A stretch of 64,000 nucleotides of DNA, taken from contig CAJWZP010000006.1 of the NCBI GenBank assembly GCA_913050325.1, forward strand, positions 35,864 through 99,863, in the 5' to 3' direction. The position numbers and the translations under genes were made by a program. This document shows positions 38,663 to 48,577 of the stretch, in pieces; positions within the stretch are counted from its first letter, which is position 1; each line of letters starts with the position of its first letter. Under the pieces are notes generated by a model. It did no database searches, had not been told where the DNA came from, and saw only the letters and a list, made by a program, of their open reading frames with translations. This stretch comes from an uncultured bacterium. Its GTDB lineage: Bacteria > Desulfobacterota_D > UBA1144.

Positions 38663-39736
38663 TTAAAGCATCCTAAAAAATAAATCAAAATATTTATAAG
38701 AATCATGCGGTCCTGGTGAAGCTTCAGGATGATATTGAAGAGAAAAACAATTATATTTTTCAGATTTTATACCTTCGACAGTATTATCATTTAAATTTAT
38801 ATGAGTAACATCAACATTGTTTACTTTTTTATCTAAAACAGCAAATCCATGGTTTTGACTTGTTATTTCAACTTTTCCAGTTTCGTAATTTAAAACCGGA
38901 TGATTTGCACCTCTATGGCCAAATTTAAGTTTAAAAGTTTCAAATCCTAATGAAAGTGATAATATTTGGTGTCCTAAACATATACCAAAAATAGGTTTAT
39001 AACCTAATAAACTTTTTATATTATTAATCGCATATTTTGAAGCTGAAGGATCTCCTGGACCATTTGAAAGCAATATACCATCTGGATTAATTTGTTTTAC
39101 TGTTTCAGGATCAGTATCACATGGTCCTACAATAACATTTAACCCAAAATCCTCATTCATAATTTTCAGTATATTTTTCTTACAGCCAAAATCATAAACA
39201 AATATAGTTTTCTTATCTTTTTTACCGGTTAGCTTATAAATTTCTTTACATGAAACATTATAAGTTAAATCTGAACCCTTCATATCTGCGATATCAAAAA
39301 TCTTTTTCCTCATATCATCTACGTTTTCATATTCTGATGTTATAAGACACTTCTGTGATCCATCATTTCTAATAATTTTTGTTAACTTCCTAGTATCAAT
39401 CATATGAATTCCTACTATTTTATTTTCTTTTAAATATTCATTTAGGCTTTTAGTGGATTCATGATTTGAAGGATATTCACAAAAATCTCTCGCAATTAAA
39501 CCTTTTGCAGACGTTTTACTAGATTCATTATCATTAAAATTTGTACCATAATTCCCTATATGAGGGTATGTCATCAATACAATTTGAGAATCATAGGAAG
39601 GATCTGTCAAAATTTCTTGATAACCTGTCATTGATGTATTAAATACAATTTCAGCTGATGCCTCACCATGATATCCAAACGATTCTCCTTCAAAAATCAT
39701 TCCATTTTCTAGATATAATATTGATTTATTATTCAT
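38663..39736 (-). CDS. carA: Carbamoyl-phosphate synthase small subunit
   Basis: The glutaminase subunit, 357 residues, supplying ammonia to CarB for arginine and pyrimidine synthesis. It has the N-terminal ENGMIFEGESFGY and FNTSMTGYQEILTDPSY, the class I glutaminase cysteine in IFGICLGHQILSLSLG, and the His/Glu pair in LQYHPEASPGPHD. The start is set at MNNKSILYLENG, because upstream residues are hydrophobic and unlike the family. carB is not adjacent. Confidence 0.95.
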   Translation of the reverse strand: MNNKSILYLENGMIFEGESFGYHGEASAEIVFNTSMTGYQEILTDPSYDSQIVLMTYPHIGNYGTNFNDNESSKTSAKGLIARDFCEYPSNHESTKSLNEYLKENKIVGIHMIDTRKLTKIIRNDGSQKCLITSEYENVDDMRKKIFDIADMKGSDLTYNVSCKEIYKLTGKKDKKTIFVYDFGCKKNILKIMNEDFGLNVIVGPCDTDPETVKQINPDGILLSNGPGDPSASKYAINNIKSLLGYKPIFGICLGHQILSLSLGFETFKLKFGHRGANHPVLNYETGKVEITSQNHGFAVLDKKVNNVDVTHINLNDNTVEGIKSEKYNCFSLQYHPEASPGPHDSYKYFDLFFRML

Positions 39737-39794
39737 TTTTTTAAAAAAAACTATTACAAATTTGTGAAACAATTATAACAGATTAAAATACAGT

Positions 39795-40511
39795 ATGGCT
39801 TTAAGAAAATTTCAAAATTTTTTAAAAAACATAGAAAGTGATATTTTTAGAATTAATTATTATCCAAATAGTGATTTAAAGTCTTACCACTTGAAGTACT
39901 GGCTAACCTTTATAGTTAATTTATATTTAAAATTTTACCATCGTGTTGATGTTACCAATCCAGAGTATATACCAAAATTAGGTGCGGGAGTTATCGCATC
40001 TAATCACATGTCACATTTAGACGGAATAATAATTAATGCTGTAACAGCATATCATACTAGAAGAAAAATAAATTTTCTCGCGGCTGAGGATGTTTATAAT
40101 AAAAACTTTTTGTTTAGATTTCTATGTGATTTAGGTAATACTATTCCCGTTCAAAGATCAACTAGTGATAGAGTTGCTTTATTAAAAGTAATAAAACTTT
40201 TAAAAAAAGATAATCTGGTAGGTTTATTCCCAGAAGGTCAAAGATCTAGAGATGGAAAAATCGGTGAAGGTAAGATGGGTGTTGCAATTATGGCATTAAA
40301 AACAGGCACTCCAATTATTCCATTAGCAATCAATGGAACATTTCAAGCATTTCCAAGAAAAACAAAAATGATTAAGCCTGAAAAAGTAAAACTAAAGTTT
40401 GGCAGTCCTCTTAAATTTTCAATTGAAAAGAAGCCTGATAAAAAAAGAATTGAAGATGTTACTAAGCAAATAATGAACGAAATCAAAAAACTATATAATG
40501 ATATCAATTAA
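39795..40511 (+). CDS. plsC: 1-acylglycerol-3-phosphate acyltransferase
   Basis: A 238-residue membrane acyltransferase that makes phosphatidic acid. The PlsC/LPLAT motifs are ASNHMSHLDGII (H-x4-D), NTIPVQRST, GLFPEGQRSRDGKIGEGKMGVA and TPIIPLAING. It is divergent from carA and overlaps gatB tail to tail by 8 bases. Confidence 0.9.
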   Translation: MALRKFQNFLKNIESDIFRINYYPNSDLKSYHLKYWLTFIVNLYLKFYHRVDVTNPEYIPKLGAGVIASNHMSHLDGIIINAVTAYHTRRKINFLAAEDVYNKNFLFRFLCDLGNTIPVQRSTSDRVALLKVIKLLKKDNLVGLFPEGQRSRDGKIGEGKMGVAIMALKTGTPIIPLAINGTFQAFPRKTKMIKPEKVKLKFGSPLKFSIEKKPDKKRIEDVTKQIMNEIKKLYNDIN

Positions 40512-41913
40512 GTTTAAATTTCTTCTTTAATATCTGATTTATGATTTGAGGATTACCCTTACCCTTAGTTAACTTCATAGTTTGTCCAACAAAAAAAGAT
40601 AAAAGCTTAACTTCTCCATCAATAATTCTTTGAAATTCTGTAGGATTATTTTTTATAACTTCATCAATGATTTCAGATAATGATTCTTCAGAGCTGTCTT
40701 GTTTTAAGCCCATTTTTTCTACAAGTATTTTTGGATCTTCATTTGTCTGTAAAATTTTATCCAAAATTTCTTTAGCAGAATTATTATTAATAGTTCCTGA
40801 TATTATTAATTTTAGTAATTCTGCAAAGTTATTGGGTTCAAGCTTAATTGAATCAATATGTTTTATGATTTCTTTCATTACCCAATTACAAGCAATCTTG
40901 GTATCATCTATATATTTTAAAGTACTGTCAAAATAATTAGACAATTTGATATTTGAAAGTAATATTTCAATTTCATTTTCCGATAAATTCATTTTTTTAT
41001 AATTATCTGTCTTGGAATCAATAGATTCAGGCATTTCATAAATTATTTGGTTTATGTATTCATCATCTAGGATTAAAGGCTGTAAATCAGGATCAGGAAA
41101 ATATCTATAATCATGTGCATCTTCTTTTGATCTCATAGAATATGTTTTATTAGTATTGGAATTAAACAACCTGGTTTCTTGAACTACATTTCCACCATTT
41201 TCAATGAGTTTTATTTGTCTTGAAATTTCATAATCAACTGCTTTTTGAACATATCTAAAGGAGTTAACATTTTTTATTTCAGTTTTTATACCTAATTCTT
41301 TTTGTCCTATGGGTCTAACCGAGATATTAGCATCACACCTAAAATTACCTTTCTCCATATCACAATCTGAAACACCAGCATAAACTAAAATTTTTCTCAA
41401 TTTTTTTAAATATTCAACTGCTTCTAGGGAATTTGAAATATCAGGCTCAGAAACAATTTCAATGAGAGGGACGCCCGCCCTATTAAGATCTACATATGAA
41501 TACTCAGGTGAAATATCATGAATTAATTTTCCTGCGTCCTCTTCCATATGAATTCTATTAAGTCTGATTTTTTTTACTATTCCATCAGTATTTATCTCTA
41601 AATGGCCATTAGAGGCAATAGGCTCATCATATTGACTGATTTGGTATCCTTTAGGTAAGTCAGGATAAAAATAATGCTTTCGTGCAAAAGATGATTTTTT
41701 ATTAATTTTACAATCGGTTGAAATACCAGCAATTATTGCCAATTTGACAGCTTTCTGATTTAAAACCGGTAAAACACCTGGCAATCCCAAATCTACTATT
41801 GATACATTAGAGTTAGGATCATCACCAAACTCATTATTTGAGGGTGAAAACAATTTAGTATTTGTTTTCAATTGAGCATGCACTTCTAATCCAATCACTG
41901 ATTCAAATTTCAT
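40504..41913 (-). CDS. gatB: Asp/Glu-tRNA amidotransferase subunit B
   Basis: A 469-residue kinase/transamidase subunit of GatCAB. The N-terminal catalytic cradle has GLEVHAQLKTNTKLFSPSNN, KHYFYPDLPKGYQISQYD and DYRYFPDPDLQPL. The C-terminal helical and YqeY-like tail ends ITQIINQILKKK-like (NPQIINQILKKKF). Together with gatA and gatC nearby it implies indirect charging of Gln- and/or Asn-tRNA. Confidence 0.97.
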   Translation of the reverse strand: MKFESVIGLEVHAQLKTNTKLFSPSNNEFGDDPNSNVSIVDLGLPGVLPVLNQKAVKLAIIAGISTDCKINKKSSFARKHYFYPDLPKGYQISQYDEPIASNGHLEINTDGIVKKIRLNRIHMEEDAGKLIHDISPEYSYVDLNRAGVPLIEIVSEPDISNSLEAVEYLKKLRKILVYAGVSDCDMEKGNFRCDANISVRPIGQKELGIKTEIKNVNSFRYVQKAVDYEISRQIKLIENGGNVVQETRLFNSNTNKTYSMRSKEDAHDYRYFPDPDLQPLILDDEYINQIIYEMPESIDSKTDNYKKMNLSENEIEILLSNIKLSNYFDSTLKYIDDTKIACNWVMKEIIKHIDSIKLEPNNFAELLKLIISGTINNNSAKEILDKILQTNEDPKILVEKMGLKQDSSEESLSEIIDEVIKNNPTEFQRIIDGEVKLLSFFVGQTMKLTKGKGNPQIINQILKKKFKLN

Positions 41914-41956
41914 AAAAAACCATATAATAAATCTAAAATAGTTTACTATATGAAAT

Positions 41957-42595
41957 ATGATAGCGGATTTTAAAAATAAAAAAATACTTATAATATCACC
42001 ACACCCGGATGATTTGGAAATTGGTATGGGTGGGACGGCTTTTATCTTATCTAAAAAGAATCAAATTTATCATATTATATGCACAAATGGCTCAGGTTCT
42101 ACTAATGAATTTAGTAGTAAAGAAGTATTGATTCAAAAAAGAAAGGATGAATCAAAGCAAAGTAATAATTTTTTAAAAGTAAAAGAAAGCAAAATATATA
42201 AGATTGATCATATCAAAAATAATAAGAATAAATTAGAATTTATTAAATTATTCAAAAAAGATATTAAAAAAATTAGACCCGATATTCTTTTTTGTACTCA
42301 CCCTAAACTTGACAATCACCCTACCCATAGAAAAATTAGTAGGGAAATAATGAAAATTATAAATAAAAACAAAATAAAGATTTTTTATTACCAAGTATGG
42401 GGATGTTTTAATAAATTTAATTATTATGTAGATATATCAAAAGTTGTAGAAAAAAAGAAAAAAATGATTAATTTTCATAAATCACAGACATCATACAAAG
42501 ACTATGTTCAAGGAATTATAGGCTTAAATAAATATCATGCAGTTTTTAATAATATCAAAAAAGATGATGAAGCATATATTGAAGTATTTATTTAA
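41957..42595 (+). CDS. PIG-L family deacetylase
   Basis: A 212-residue hydrolase with the zinc motif SPHPDDLEIGMGG at residues 14-26 and the later metal ligand in HPKLDNHPTHRKISRE (H-x-x-H). PIG-L/LmbE proteins remove N-acetyl groups from sugars (GlcNAc derivatives, mycothiol or bacillithiol precursors, antibiotics). The rest of this copy is Lys-rich. No partner gene indicates the substrate. It overlaps the Ogg gene tail to tail by 8 bases. Confidence 0.87.
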   Translation: MIADFKNKKILIISPHPDDLEIGMGGTAFILSKKNQIYHIICTNGSGSTNEFSSKEVLIQKRKDESKQSNNFLKVKESKIYKIDHIKNNKNKLEFIKLFKKDIKKIRPDILFCTHPKLDNHPTHRKISREIMKIINKNKIKIFYYQVWGCFNKFNYYVDISKVVEKKKKMINFHKSQTSYKDYVQGIIGLNKYHAVFNNIKKDDEAYIEVFI

Positions 42596-43247
42596 TTATT
42601 TTTCCTGTTTTCATAAACCACAATATCAAGTCAAGTTCGGCCAGATTGAAATTTGTTTTCTTTGCAAAATTTCTAAGTTTTGATTCAACAATAATATAAT
42701 TATTTCTAGTTAATTTAAAATTGCTAGGTATCAATTTAATTTCTTTCATCTTATTTAAGATATGTTTGTCAAGTATAGCAATATTTTTAAAACCAATATT
42801 TCTTAAAAAATGGCTAGCAGCCTTCATGCCAATTCCTTTAATATTTATATCGTTTGCAAGAAGGTTTCGTAATGCAATTTCATTTTTTTCTTTATTAAGA
42901 TAATTTTTTAGATCAAAGTTATAATTTTTTGTTAAGTATTCTCTGGTCAAGAATATGTATTTGCCCCTTACATTATAAAATCTATAACAAGTTTTTAAAA
43001 AAGCTATAATATCATTCTGATTAGCAGTCAAAAGAAATTTCTTTAACTTTAATTTTTCCGTAGTTTTGAAGGCTAGTTCAGCACTTGTACCCGCTGCTAA
43101 AATACAAAAAATTAATTCATAAAATAAATCTAAAGGACTACCATTTTTATAGATATCCTCAAAACTGTTAATTTTTTTATCTATTATTCCCTTTTTTTCT
43201 TTGTAAATTTTAATAATATAAGAAAGCTCTTTAGGGTCGAGATTCAT
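42588..43247 (-). CDS. ogg: 8-oxoguanine DNA glycosylase/lyase, type-2 (Ogg2-like)
   Basis: A 219-residue HhH-GPD repair enzyme. The region ILAAGTSAELAFKTTEKL, the hairpin IKGIGMKAASHFLRNIGF with the catalytic lysine, and ILDKHIL with the catalytic aspartate match the archaeal/Thermotoga Ogg2 family, not bacterial MutM or Nth. There is no FeS cluster Cys tail. It excises 8-oxoguanine and cleaves the abasic site. ATG at 43247 is chosen over the TTG one codon before. It overlaps the mltD end by 17 bases. Confidence 0.87.
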   Translation of the reverse strand: MNLDPKELSYIIKIYKEKKGIIDKKINSFEDIYKNGSPLDLFYELIFCILAAGTSAELAFKTTEKLKLKKFLLTANQNDIIAFLKTCYRFYNVRGKYIFLTREYLTKNYNFDLKNYLNKEKNEIALRNLLANDINIKGIGMKAASHFLRNIGFKNIAILDKHILNKMKEIKLIPSNFKLTRNNYIIVESKLRNFAKKTNFNLAELDLILWFMKTGKIIK

Positions 43248-44427
43248 CAAGTAAAACCCTTATTTTTTGACCAATAATTATTTTTGAATCTATAATATTA
43301 TTCCAATATTTCAACTTCTTCACAGGAACATTATAGGTTTTAGATATTAAATAAAGTGAATCACCCTTTTTTACAATATGTAAATAATAATCTCCTTCTT
43401 TTATAAAACCTTCCTGTTTTGAGTAAACGAATAACATTTTTCCAGCAATTATTTTAGAATCTACTAAATCATTTAATTTTATCAAATCTTCAATAGAATT
43501 ATTAAATTTTAAAGAAATAGATGACAATGTATCCCCTTTCTTGATTTTGTATTTTATAACAATTCGTTCAGCAACGGTTTTGTTCAGGTAGGAATAAAGC
43601 TTATCAATTTTATCAATTGGAACATTTAAATAATAATCAGAATTAGGTGGAGTTCTTTTTTTCAAAAGAGCATAATTATATGAATATAAATAATCTTCAT
43701 CTACATCAATTATTTTTGCAAAATATTCAATACTTTTATCTCTAGGAACTAATACTTTTTTGGTATTTTTTCTTTTTTTAAATTTTATATTTTTGAAATT
43801 ATATTTATCTAAGTTTTCAGATATATGAATTAAAGCTATTATTTGTGGAACATATTCCTTAGTTTGCTTAGGGAAATTATTACTTAATAACTTCCAAAAA
43901 TCATAACTATTTTCCTTTTCGACCGCTCTTTTAACTGTTAGATCTCCTGAATTATATCCTGCCAGTGCAAGCTCCCATGTTCTAAATTTCTTTCTTAAGC
44001 TTTTAAAGTACTTTACCGCTGCAAGTGTTGATTTTTCTATATCTTGTCGATCGTCTACCCAATCATCAATTTGTAGATCAAAAATCTTTCCAGTAGATGG
44101 CATAAATTGCCATAATCCAACTGCTCCTGCACTTGATTCAATTCTTGGATTAAATCCGCTCTCTAACATTGAAACAAAAATTATTTCTTTTGGAATATCA
44201 TACTCATAAAAAATTTTATATATTGTATTTTCATATAATTTAATTTTAGAATATGCTTTTACAAAGAAATCTCTACCTTTTTTATTTTTACTAAAATATT
44301 TAACATATTTATTAATTTTATTTTTCTTAACAATTGAACCCTTATCAAAAGTTTTAAACTCTTCTATAGTGTTAGAATTTGATTCTAAAAGTAAAAAAAA
44401 TAAAAAAAATATTAAAAAATACTTCAT
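43231..44427 (-). CDS. mltD: Membrane-bound lytic murein transglycosylase D-like
   Basis: A 398-residue exported protein: signal peptide (residues 1-20), a GH23 lytic transglycosylase domain (about 85-200) with catalytic glutamate in FVSMLESGFNPR, GAVGLWQFMPSTGK and ALAGYNSGD, then two LysM peptidoglycan-binding modules (YKIKKGDTLSSISLKFNNS and HIVKKGDSLYLISKTYNV). It cuts glycan strands during wall growth. No lipobox cysteine is obvious. It is downstream of the aminotransferase gene. Confidence 0.92.
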   Translation of the reverse strand: MKYFLIFFLFFLLLESNSNTIEEFKTFDKGSIVKKNKINKYVKYFSKNKKGRDFFVKAYSKIKLYENTIYKIFYEYDIPKEIIFVSMLESGFNPRIESSAGAVGLWQFMPSTGKIFDLQIDDWVDDRQDIEKSTLAAVKYFKSLRKKFRTWELALAGYNSGDLTVKRAVEKENSYDFWKLLSNNFPKQTKEYVPQIIALIHISENLDKYNFKNIKFKKRKNTKKVLVPRDKSIEYFAKIIDVDEDYLYSYNYALLKKRTPPNSDYYLNVPIDKIDKLYSYLNKTVAERIVIKYKIKKGDTLSSISLKFNNSIEDLIKLNDLVDSKIIAGKMLFVYSKQEGFIKEGDYYLHIVKKGDSLYLISKTYNVPVKKLKYWNNIIDSKIIIGQKIRVLLDESRP

Positions 44428-44441
44428 AAATCTACTACCTT

Positions 44442-45620
44442 TTAAAGAAAGAGTTTCTTTATTGATCTTGATGCTTGTAAAATTCTTTGCTCATTTTCTA
44501 TCAATGCAAACCTCACATGATTATCACCATTTTTACCAAAGCCAATTCCTGGAGAAACCGCTACATTGCATTCTTTAATTAACATTTTTGAAAATTCCAA
44601 AGAGCCCAAATTTTTAAATTTATCTGGTATCTCAGCCCAAACAAACATTGTTGCTTTTGGTTTTTCTATAATCCATCCCGAATTTGAAAAACTATCAATT
44701 AATCTATTTCTTCTTATTTTATAAGTATCTGAAATCTGATGAACACAATCTTTTGTTTGATTTAAAGCAGTGATTGCAGATATTTGAATGGGTTGGAAAA
44801 TACCATAATCTAAATAACTTTTAACCCTTCTTAGTGCCGATATAATCTCTTTATTACCACTCATGAAACCAACTCTCCATCCAGCCATATTATAACTTTT
44901 AGACATTGAAAAAGACTCAACTCCAACATCTTTTGCATCCTTTGCTTGCAAAAAACTAGGGGCTTTAAAGCCATCAAAACATATGTCTGCATAAGCAAAA
45001 TCATGAATTACAATAATTCTGTATTTCTTGGCTATATCAACTACCTTATTGAAAAAATCTAAATCAACTGTCTGAGTTGTAGGGTTACTTGGAAAAGATA
45101 AAATTAATGCTTTGGGTTTTGGATCTACATTCAGTCCTTTAATTATACTATCAATCATTTTTTCTTCAGTAAAAGAATCATATGATCTAACATCACCCCT
45201 TGCAATTAAAACTGAGAAACTGTGTATTGGATAACAAGGGTCCGGGACTAATACAACTTCCCCCGGTGATAAAGTTGCAAGCATCAAGTGAGATAATCCC
45301 TCTTTTGATCCAATTGTTACAATTGTTTCTGTTTCAGGATCAATTGAAACATCATAATTAGATTTATACCAATCAGAAATTGCTAACCTTAATTTTGGTA
45401 ATCCTGCAGAAACAGAATATCTATGATTTTTACTTAAAACTGATGATTCCATTAATTTTTCAACTATATGTTTAGGTGTAGGTTGATCAGGATTTCCCAT
45501 CCCAAAATCAATTACATCATTACCATTCCTGCGAGCAGTATATTTAAGTTCATTCACTACCGAAAATACATAGGGCGGTAGTTTAGACAAGAGTGAAAAA
45601 TAATTACTATCAATAGACAT
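44442..45620 (-). CDS. alaC: Class I aminotransferase, AlaC-like
   Basis: A 392-residue PLP enzyme of fold type I. Key segments are [43 protein letters not shown] and [16 protein letters not shown], which holds the PLP lysine. The opening resembles the AlaC/YfdZ group (glutamate-pyruvate transaminase), though diaminopimelate- and methionine-type aminotransferases are close. The start is set at MSIDSNYF, since upstream codons encode a non-conserved hydrophobic stretch. It is divergent from panB. Confidence 0.85.
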   Translation of the reverse strand: MSIDSNYFSLLSKLPPYVFSVVNELKYTARRNGNDVIDFGMGNPDQPTPKHIVEKLMESSVLSKNHRYSVSAGLPKLRLAISDWYKSNYDVSIDPETETIVTIGSKEGLSHLMLATLSPGEVVLVPDPCYPIHSFSVLIARGDVRSYDSFTEEKMIDSIIKGLNVDPKPKALILSFPSNPTTQTVDLDFFNKVVDIAKKYRIIVIHDFAYADICFDGFKAPSFLQAKDAKDVGVESFSMSKSYNMAGWRVGFMSGNKEIISALRRVKSYLDYGIFQPIQISAITALNQTKDCVHQISDTYKIRRNRLIDSFSNSGWIIEKPKATMFVWAEIPDKFKNLGSLEFSKMLIKECNVAVSPGIGFGKNGDNHVRFALIENEQRILQASRSIKKLFL

Positions 45621-45675
45621 TTTTTTAAATATAATAAAAGCTATAAGATAATTGTACAATAAGGATTTAATTTAT

Positions 45676-46449
45676 TTGAGAAAAACTATAAAAGACTTGC
45701 TAGAATTGAAGTTGAGAAATGAGAAAATTGTTGCTTTAACAGCATATGATTTTCAAACAGCTCAGATTATAGATGAATTTTGTGATTTTGTCTTAGTTGG
45801 AGATTCTCTAGGTAATGTATTTCAAGGTAAAGAAACAACACTAAGTGTCACTTTAGACGAAATTATTTATCATGCTAAAGCTGTTAATCTTGCTATTAAA
45901 AATGCGCATTTTTGTGTAGACATGCCTTTTATGTCATATCAATCCAATGTAGACAAAGCTTTAGAAAATATTGGGAGAGTAATGCAAGAAACTAATGCTC
46001 AATCAGTAAAAATTGAAATGAATGAGGACCTTTTAATTCTAATTAAAAAAGCAAGTAATATTGGTATTCCAGTAGTTGCGCATGTTGGACTCTGTCCACA
46101 GTCATATAATATTTATGGTGGATACAAAAAACAAGGAAAATCAAAAAGTGAAAAGGACTATATATATAATTTAGCCATCGATTCATTTAAAAACGGTGCC
46201 TCATTAATTGTGACCGAAGGTATACCAGAAATATTAGCAGAAAAGATAACCAAAAATATTGACATACCTACAATAGGAATCGGTGCTGGCTCTAAAACGG
46301 ACGGACAAATTTTAGTAACAGAAGACATGCTAGGTATAACTCCATTGCCAAGACCATCTTTTGTTAAATCATTTGCTAATTTAAGAGATACATCAAAAAA
46401 AGCTATATTGGAATATAAAAAATATGTCAAAAAAAATAAATCTTCCTAA
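45676..46449 (+). CDS. panB: 3-methyl-2-oxobutanoate hydroxymethyltransferase
   Basis: A 257-residue TIM-barrel enzyme, the first step from 2-oxoisovalerate towards pantothenate. It has KIVALTAYDFQTAQI, FVLVGDSLGNVF, VAHVGLCPQSY and PTIGIGAGSKTDGQILV. The start is probably the TTG at 45676, as AAGGAT (45661-45666) lies before it; an upstream in-frame TTG at 45652 would add 8 residues. It overlaps panC by 26 bases. Confidence 0.94.
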   Translation: MRKTIKDLLELKLRNEKIVALTAYDFQTAQIIDEFCDFVLVGDSLGNVFQGKETTLSVTLDEIIYHAKAVNLAIKNAHFCVDMPFMSYQSNVDKALENIGRVMQETNAQSVKIEMNEDLLILIKKASNIGIPVVAHVGLCPQSYNIYGGYKKQGKSKSEKDYIYNLAIDSFKNGASLIVTEGIPEILAEKITKNIDIPTIGIGAGSKTDGQILVTEDMLGITPLPRPSFVKSFANLRDTSKKAILEYKKYVKKNKSS

Positions 46450-47284
46450 AATAATTCATGATCCAAATAAAATGAATTTGGAAACTGTTCGACAAAAAAA
46501 TAAGAAAAAAAAGATAGTTTTCATACCAACCATGGGTGCTCTGCATGAAGGGCATTTATCGTTAATAAAAAAAGGGAAAAAAATTAAAGGTTTAACAATA
46601 GTTAGCATTTTTGTTAATCCAATACAATTTAATGATATTAATGATTTAAAAAAATATCCAAATACTTTAAAAAAAGATATTGAAAATCTGAGACAATTAA
46701 AGGTAGATTATCTCTTTCTTCCAAATGTGGAAAAAATATTTCCAAATAATTTTGAAACAACAGTTTCAATTAACAATTTACAGAAATTTTTATGTGGAAA
46801 AAATAGACCTGGTCATTTCAATGGAGTTTCTACAATTGTTCTTAAGCTTTTTAATATTATTTCACCAAATGTCGCAATATTTGGAAAAAAAGATTTTCAG
46901 CAATTAACAATTGTTAAAAAAATGGTTGAAGATTTAAATATGAATATCAAAATACTTGAAGGCTCTATAATTCGAGAATCTAATGGATTAGCAATGAGCT
47001 CAAGGAATAAGTTGTTGAGTCCAAAAAATTTTCATAAAGCTTCAAACATTTATAAAGGTTTGAAATATATTAAAGATGAATATAAAAAAGGTGAAAAGAG
47101 TTCTAAAAAATTAATAAAAAAACTTGAAAAATATTATATACAATCAGAAATAAGGAATATAGATTATATAGAAATATTTGATCCATTAACTTTACATTCA
47201 ATAAAATATGTCAAAAAAGGAGCAATAATTGCAATAGCTGTTAAAATAGGAGCTGTAAGATTAATAGACAATTTAAAATTTTAA
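46424..47284 (+). CDS. panC: Pantothenate synthetase
   Basis: A 286-residue ATP-dependent ligase joining pantoate and beta-alanine. It has FIPTMGALHEGHLSLIKKG (HxGH nucleotide motif), VNPIQFN, GKNRPGHFNGVSTIV, FGKKDFQQLTIV and LAMSSRNKLLS. It lies between panB and panD in a complete coenzyme-A precursor operon. The protein is very Lys-rich, in line with the local base composition. Confidence 0.95.
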   Translation: MSKKINLPKIIHDPNKMNLETVRQKNKKKKIVFIPTMGALHEGHLSLIKKGKKIKGLTIVSIFVNPIQFNDINDLKKYPNTLKKDIENLRQLKVDYLFLPNVEKIFPNNFETTVSINNLQKFLCGKNRPGHFNGVSTIVLKLFNIISPNVAIFGKKDFQQLTIVKKMVEDLNMNIKILEGSIIRESNGLAMSSRNKLLSPKNFHKASNIYKGLKYIKDEYKKGEKSSKKLIKKLEKYYIQSEIRNIDYIEIFDPLTLHSIKYVKKGAIIAIAVKIGAVRLIDNLKF

Positions 47285-47302
47285 TTTAAAATAGTGAATA
47301 AA

Positions 47303-47692
47303 ATGAACGTAACAATTTTAAAATCAAAAATTCATAGAGCAACAGTAACTGAAGCTAATTTATACTATGAAGGAAGTATAACAATTGATAAAAGCTTAAT
47401 GGAAGCAGCATGTTTTGTTCATTATGAACAAGTTCATATATTTAATCTAACTAATGGTGAAAGATTTATAACCTATGTTATAGAAGGGGAAAGAGACTCT
47501 GGCGTCATTTGTACAAACGGTGCTGCAGCGCATTGTGCAAGAAAAGGTGATTGCTTGATAATAGTATCTTTCGCAAATCTTGATCAAAAAGATGCAAAAA
47601 TTTATAAACCTAAATTGGTTTATGTCAATAATGATAATAAACAAGTTGATGTAGATTTATTAGATGGAAAACTTGTAAAGATACTAGGATAA
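47303..47692 (+). CDS. panD: Aspartate 1-decarboxylase
   Basis: A 129-residue pyruvoyl enzyme making beta-alanine. It has the opening KSKIHRATVTEANL and the self-cleavage site YEGSITID, where Gly-Ser is cut to form the pyruvoyl group; GAAAHCARKGD follows. The ATG at 47303 is preferred to the GTG three codons upstream because it gives the family's usual N-terminus. It completes panB-panC-panD. Confidence 0.94.
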   Translation: MNVTILKSKIHRATVTEANLYYEGSITIDKSLMEAACFVHYEQVHIFNLTNGERFITYVIEGERDSGVICTNGAAAHCARKGDCLIIVSFANLDQKDAKIYKPKLVYVNNDNKQVDVDLLDGKLVKILG

Positions 47693-47700
47693 TTTAATTA

Positions 47701-47758
47701 AAATACTTAATTTTTTAACTATTATAAAACCATATCAAAATAAATAGTATTTTTTTTC
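47701..47758 (+). terminator. Weak possible terminator after panD
   Basis: A 7-bp arm AAATACT (47701-47707) pairs with AGTATTT (47746-47752), and an inner ACTATT pairs with AATAGT, followed by a T-run to about 47758. The loop is long and A/T-rich, so this is a weak candidate. Confidence 0.3.
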
Positions 47759-47777
47759 TTTTTTCTATCATTTTTAT

Positions 47778-47806
47778 TTGACTTAAAATAAATTGAAGTT
47801 TATAAA
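47778..47806 (+). promoter_or_regulatory. Promoter before the nucleotidyltransferase gene
   Basis: TTGACT at 47778-47783 and TATAAA at 47801-47806 with an exact 17-base spacer, 15 bases before the ATG at 47822. It marks a new transcription unit after panD. Confidence 0.5.
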
Positions 47807-47821
47807 TAAAATTCATATATC

Positions 47822-48577
47822 ATGAAAGCAATTATATTAGCAGCCGGTAAAGGTGAAAGACTTCAGCCACATACTAAATATATTCCCAAATCACTCTTAA
47901 AAATTAATAGATATACGATTTTAGAAAATCAAATAAATCACTTAAAAAAATGTGATATAGATGAAATAAATGTTGTTGTTGGTTTTGCATATCAAAAAGT
48001 AGAGGAATTCTTAAGTAATTTAAATATTTTAGGAATAAAAATTAATACTATATTTAATCCTTTTTGGAGCTCAACAAATAGTTTATTCTCTCTATGGTCA
48101 GCAAGAGATGTTATTAACGATGATATTATTTTATTGAATGGTGATGATGTTTTTGAAATTAATGTATTGAGAAAAATTATATCTAATAAAGATGAAATAT
48201 GTTTACCATATAAAAAAAAGGTTGAATATACCCCAGAAGATATGAAGATTGTTTTAGAAAATAATTCTGTAAAATCAATTGGAAAAAAAATTTCCAAAAA
48301 TATAACTGGTGAATCGGTTGGAATTAGAAGTTTTCGAGGTGAAGGAACGATGATTCTTAAAAGAGCCTTGGAAAAAGAAATTAGATCAGATTCATTTAAT
48401 AAAAAATGGTACGCATCAGCTATTGAAAGAATAATTAATAGAGGCCATATCGTATCCGCAATGAATATAGAAGAATTGTATTGGCATGATGTTGATTATA
48501 TCCATGATCTTAATAATGCAAGAGATAATTCAGATATTATTGAATCCGATAACAAAGAAGAACTAAGAGTGGTTTAA
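47822..48577 (+). CDS. Sugar-/alcohol-phosphate nucleotidyltransferase (LicC/PntC-like)
   Basis: A 251-residue nucleotidyltransferase: the motif LAAGKGERLQPHTKYIPKSLLKI at the N-terminus, FNPFWSSTNSLFSLWSAR (the N-x-F-x4-N-x2-SL pattern of LicC, PntC and inositol-1-phosphate cytidylyltransferases), GDDVFE as metal site, and the C-terminal WHDVDYIHDLNNAR. It probably makes a CDP-activated head group for the CDP-alcohol transferase encoded next. Which alcohol (choline, aminoethylphosphonate, inositol or other) is not decided. Confidence 0.82.
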   Translation: MKAIILAAGKGERLQPHTKYIPKSLLKINRYTILENQINHLKKCDIDEINVVVGFAYQKVEEFLSNLNILGIKINTIFNPFWSSTNSLFSLWSARDVINDDIILLNGDDVFEINVLRKIISNKDEICLPYKKKVEYTPEDMKIVLENNSVKSIGKKISKNITGESVGIRSFRGEGTMILKRALEKEIRSDSFNKKWYASAIERIINRGHIVSAMNIEELYWHDVDYIHDLNNARDNSDIIESDNKEELRVV

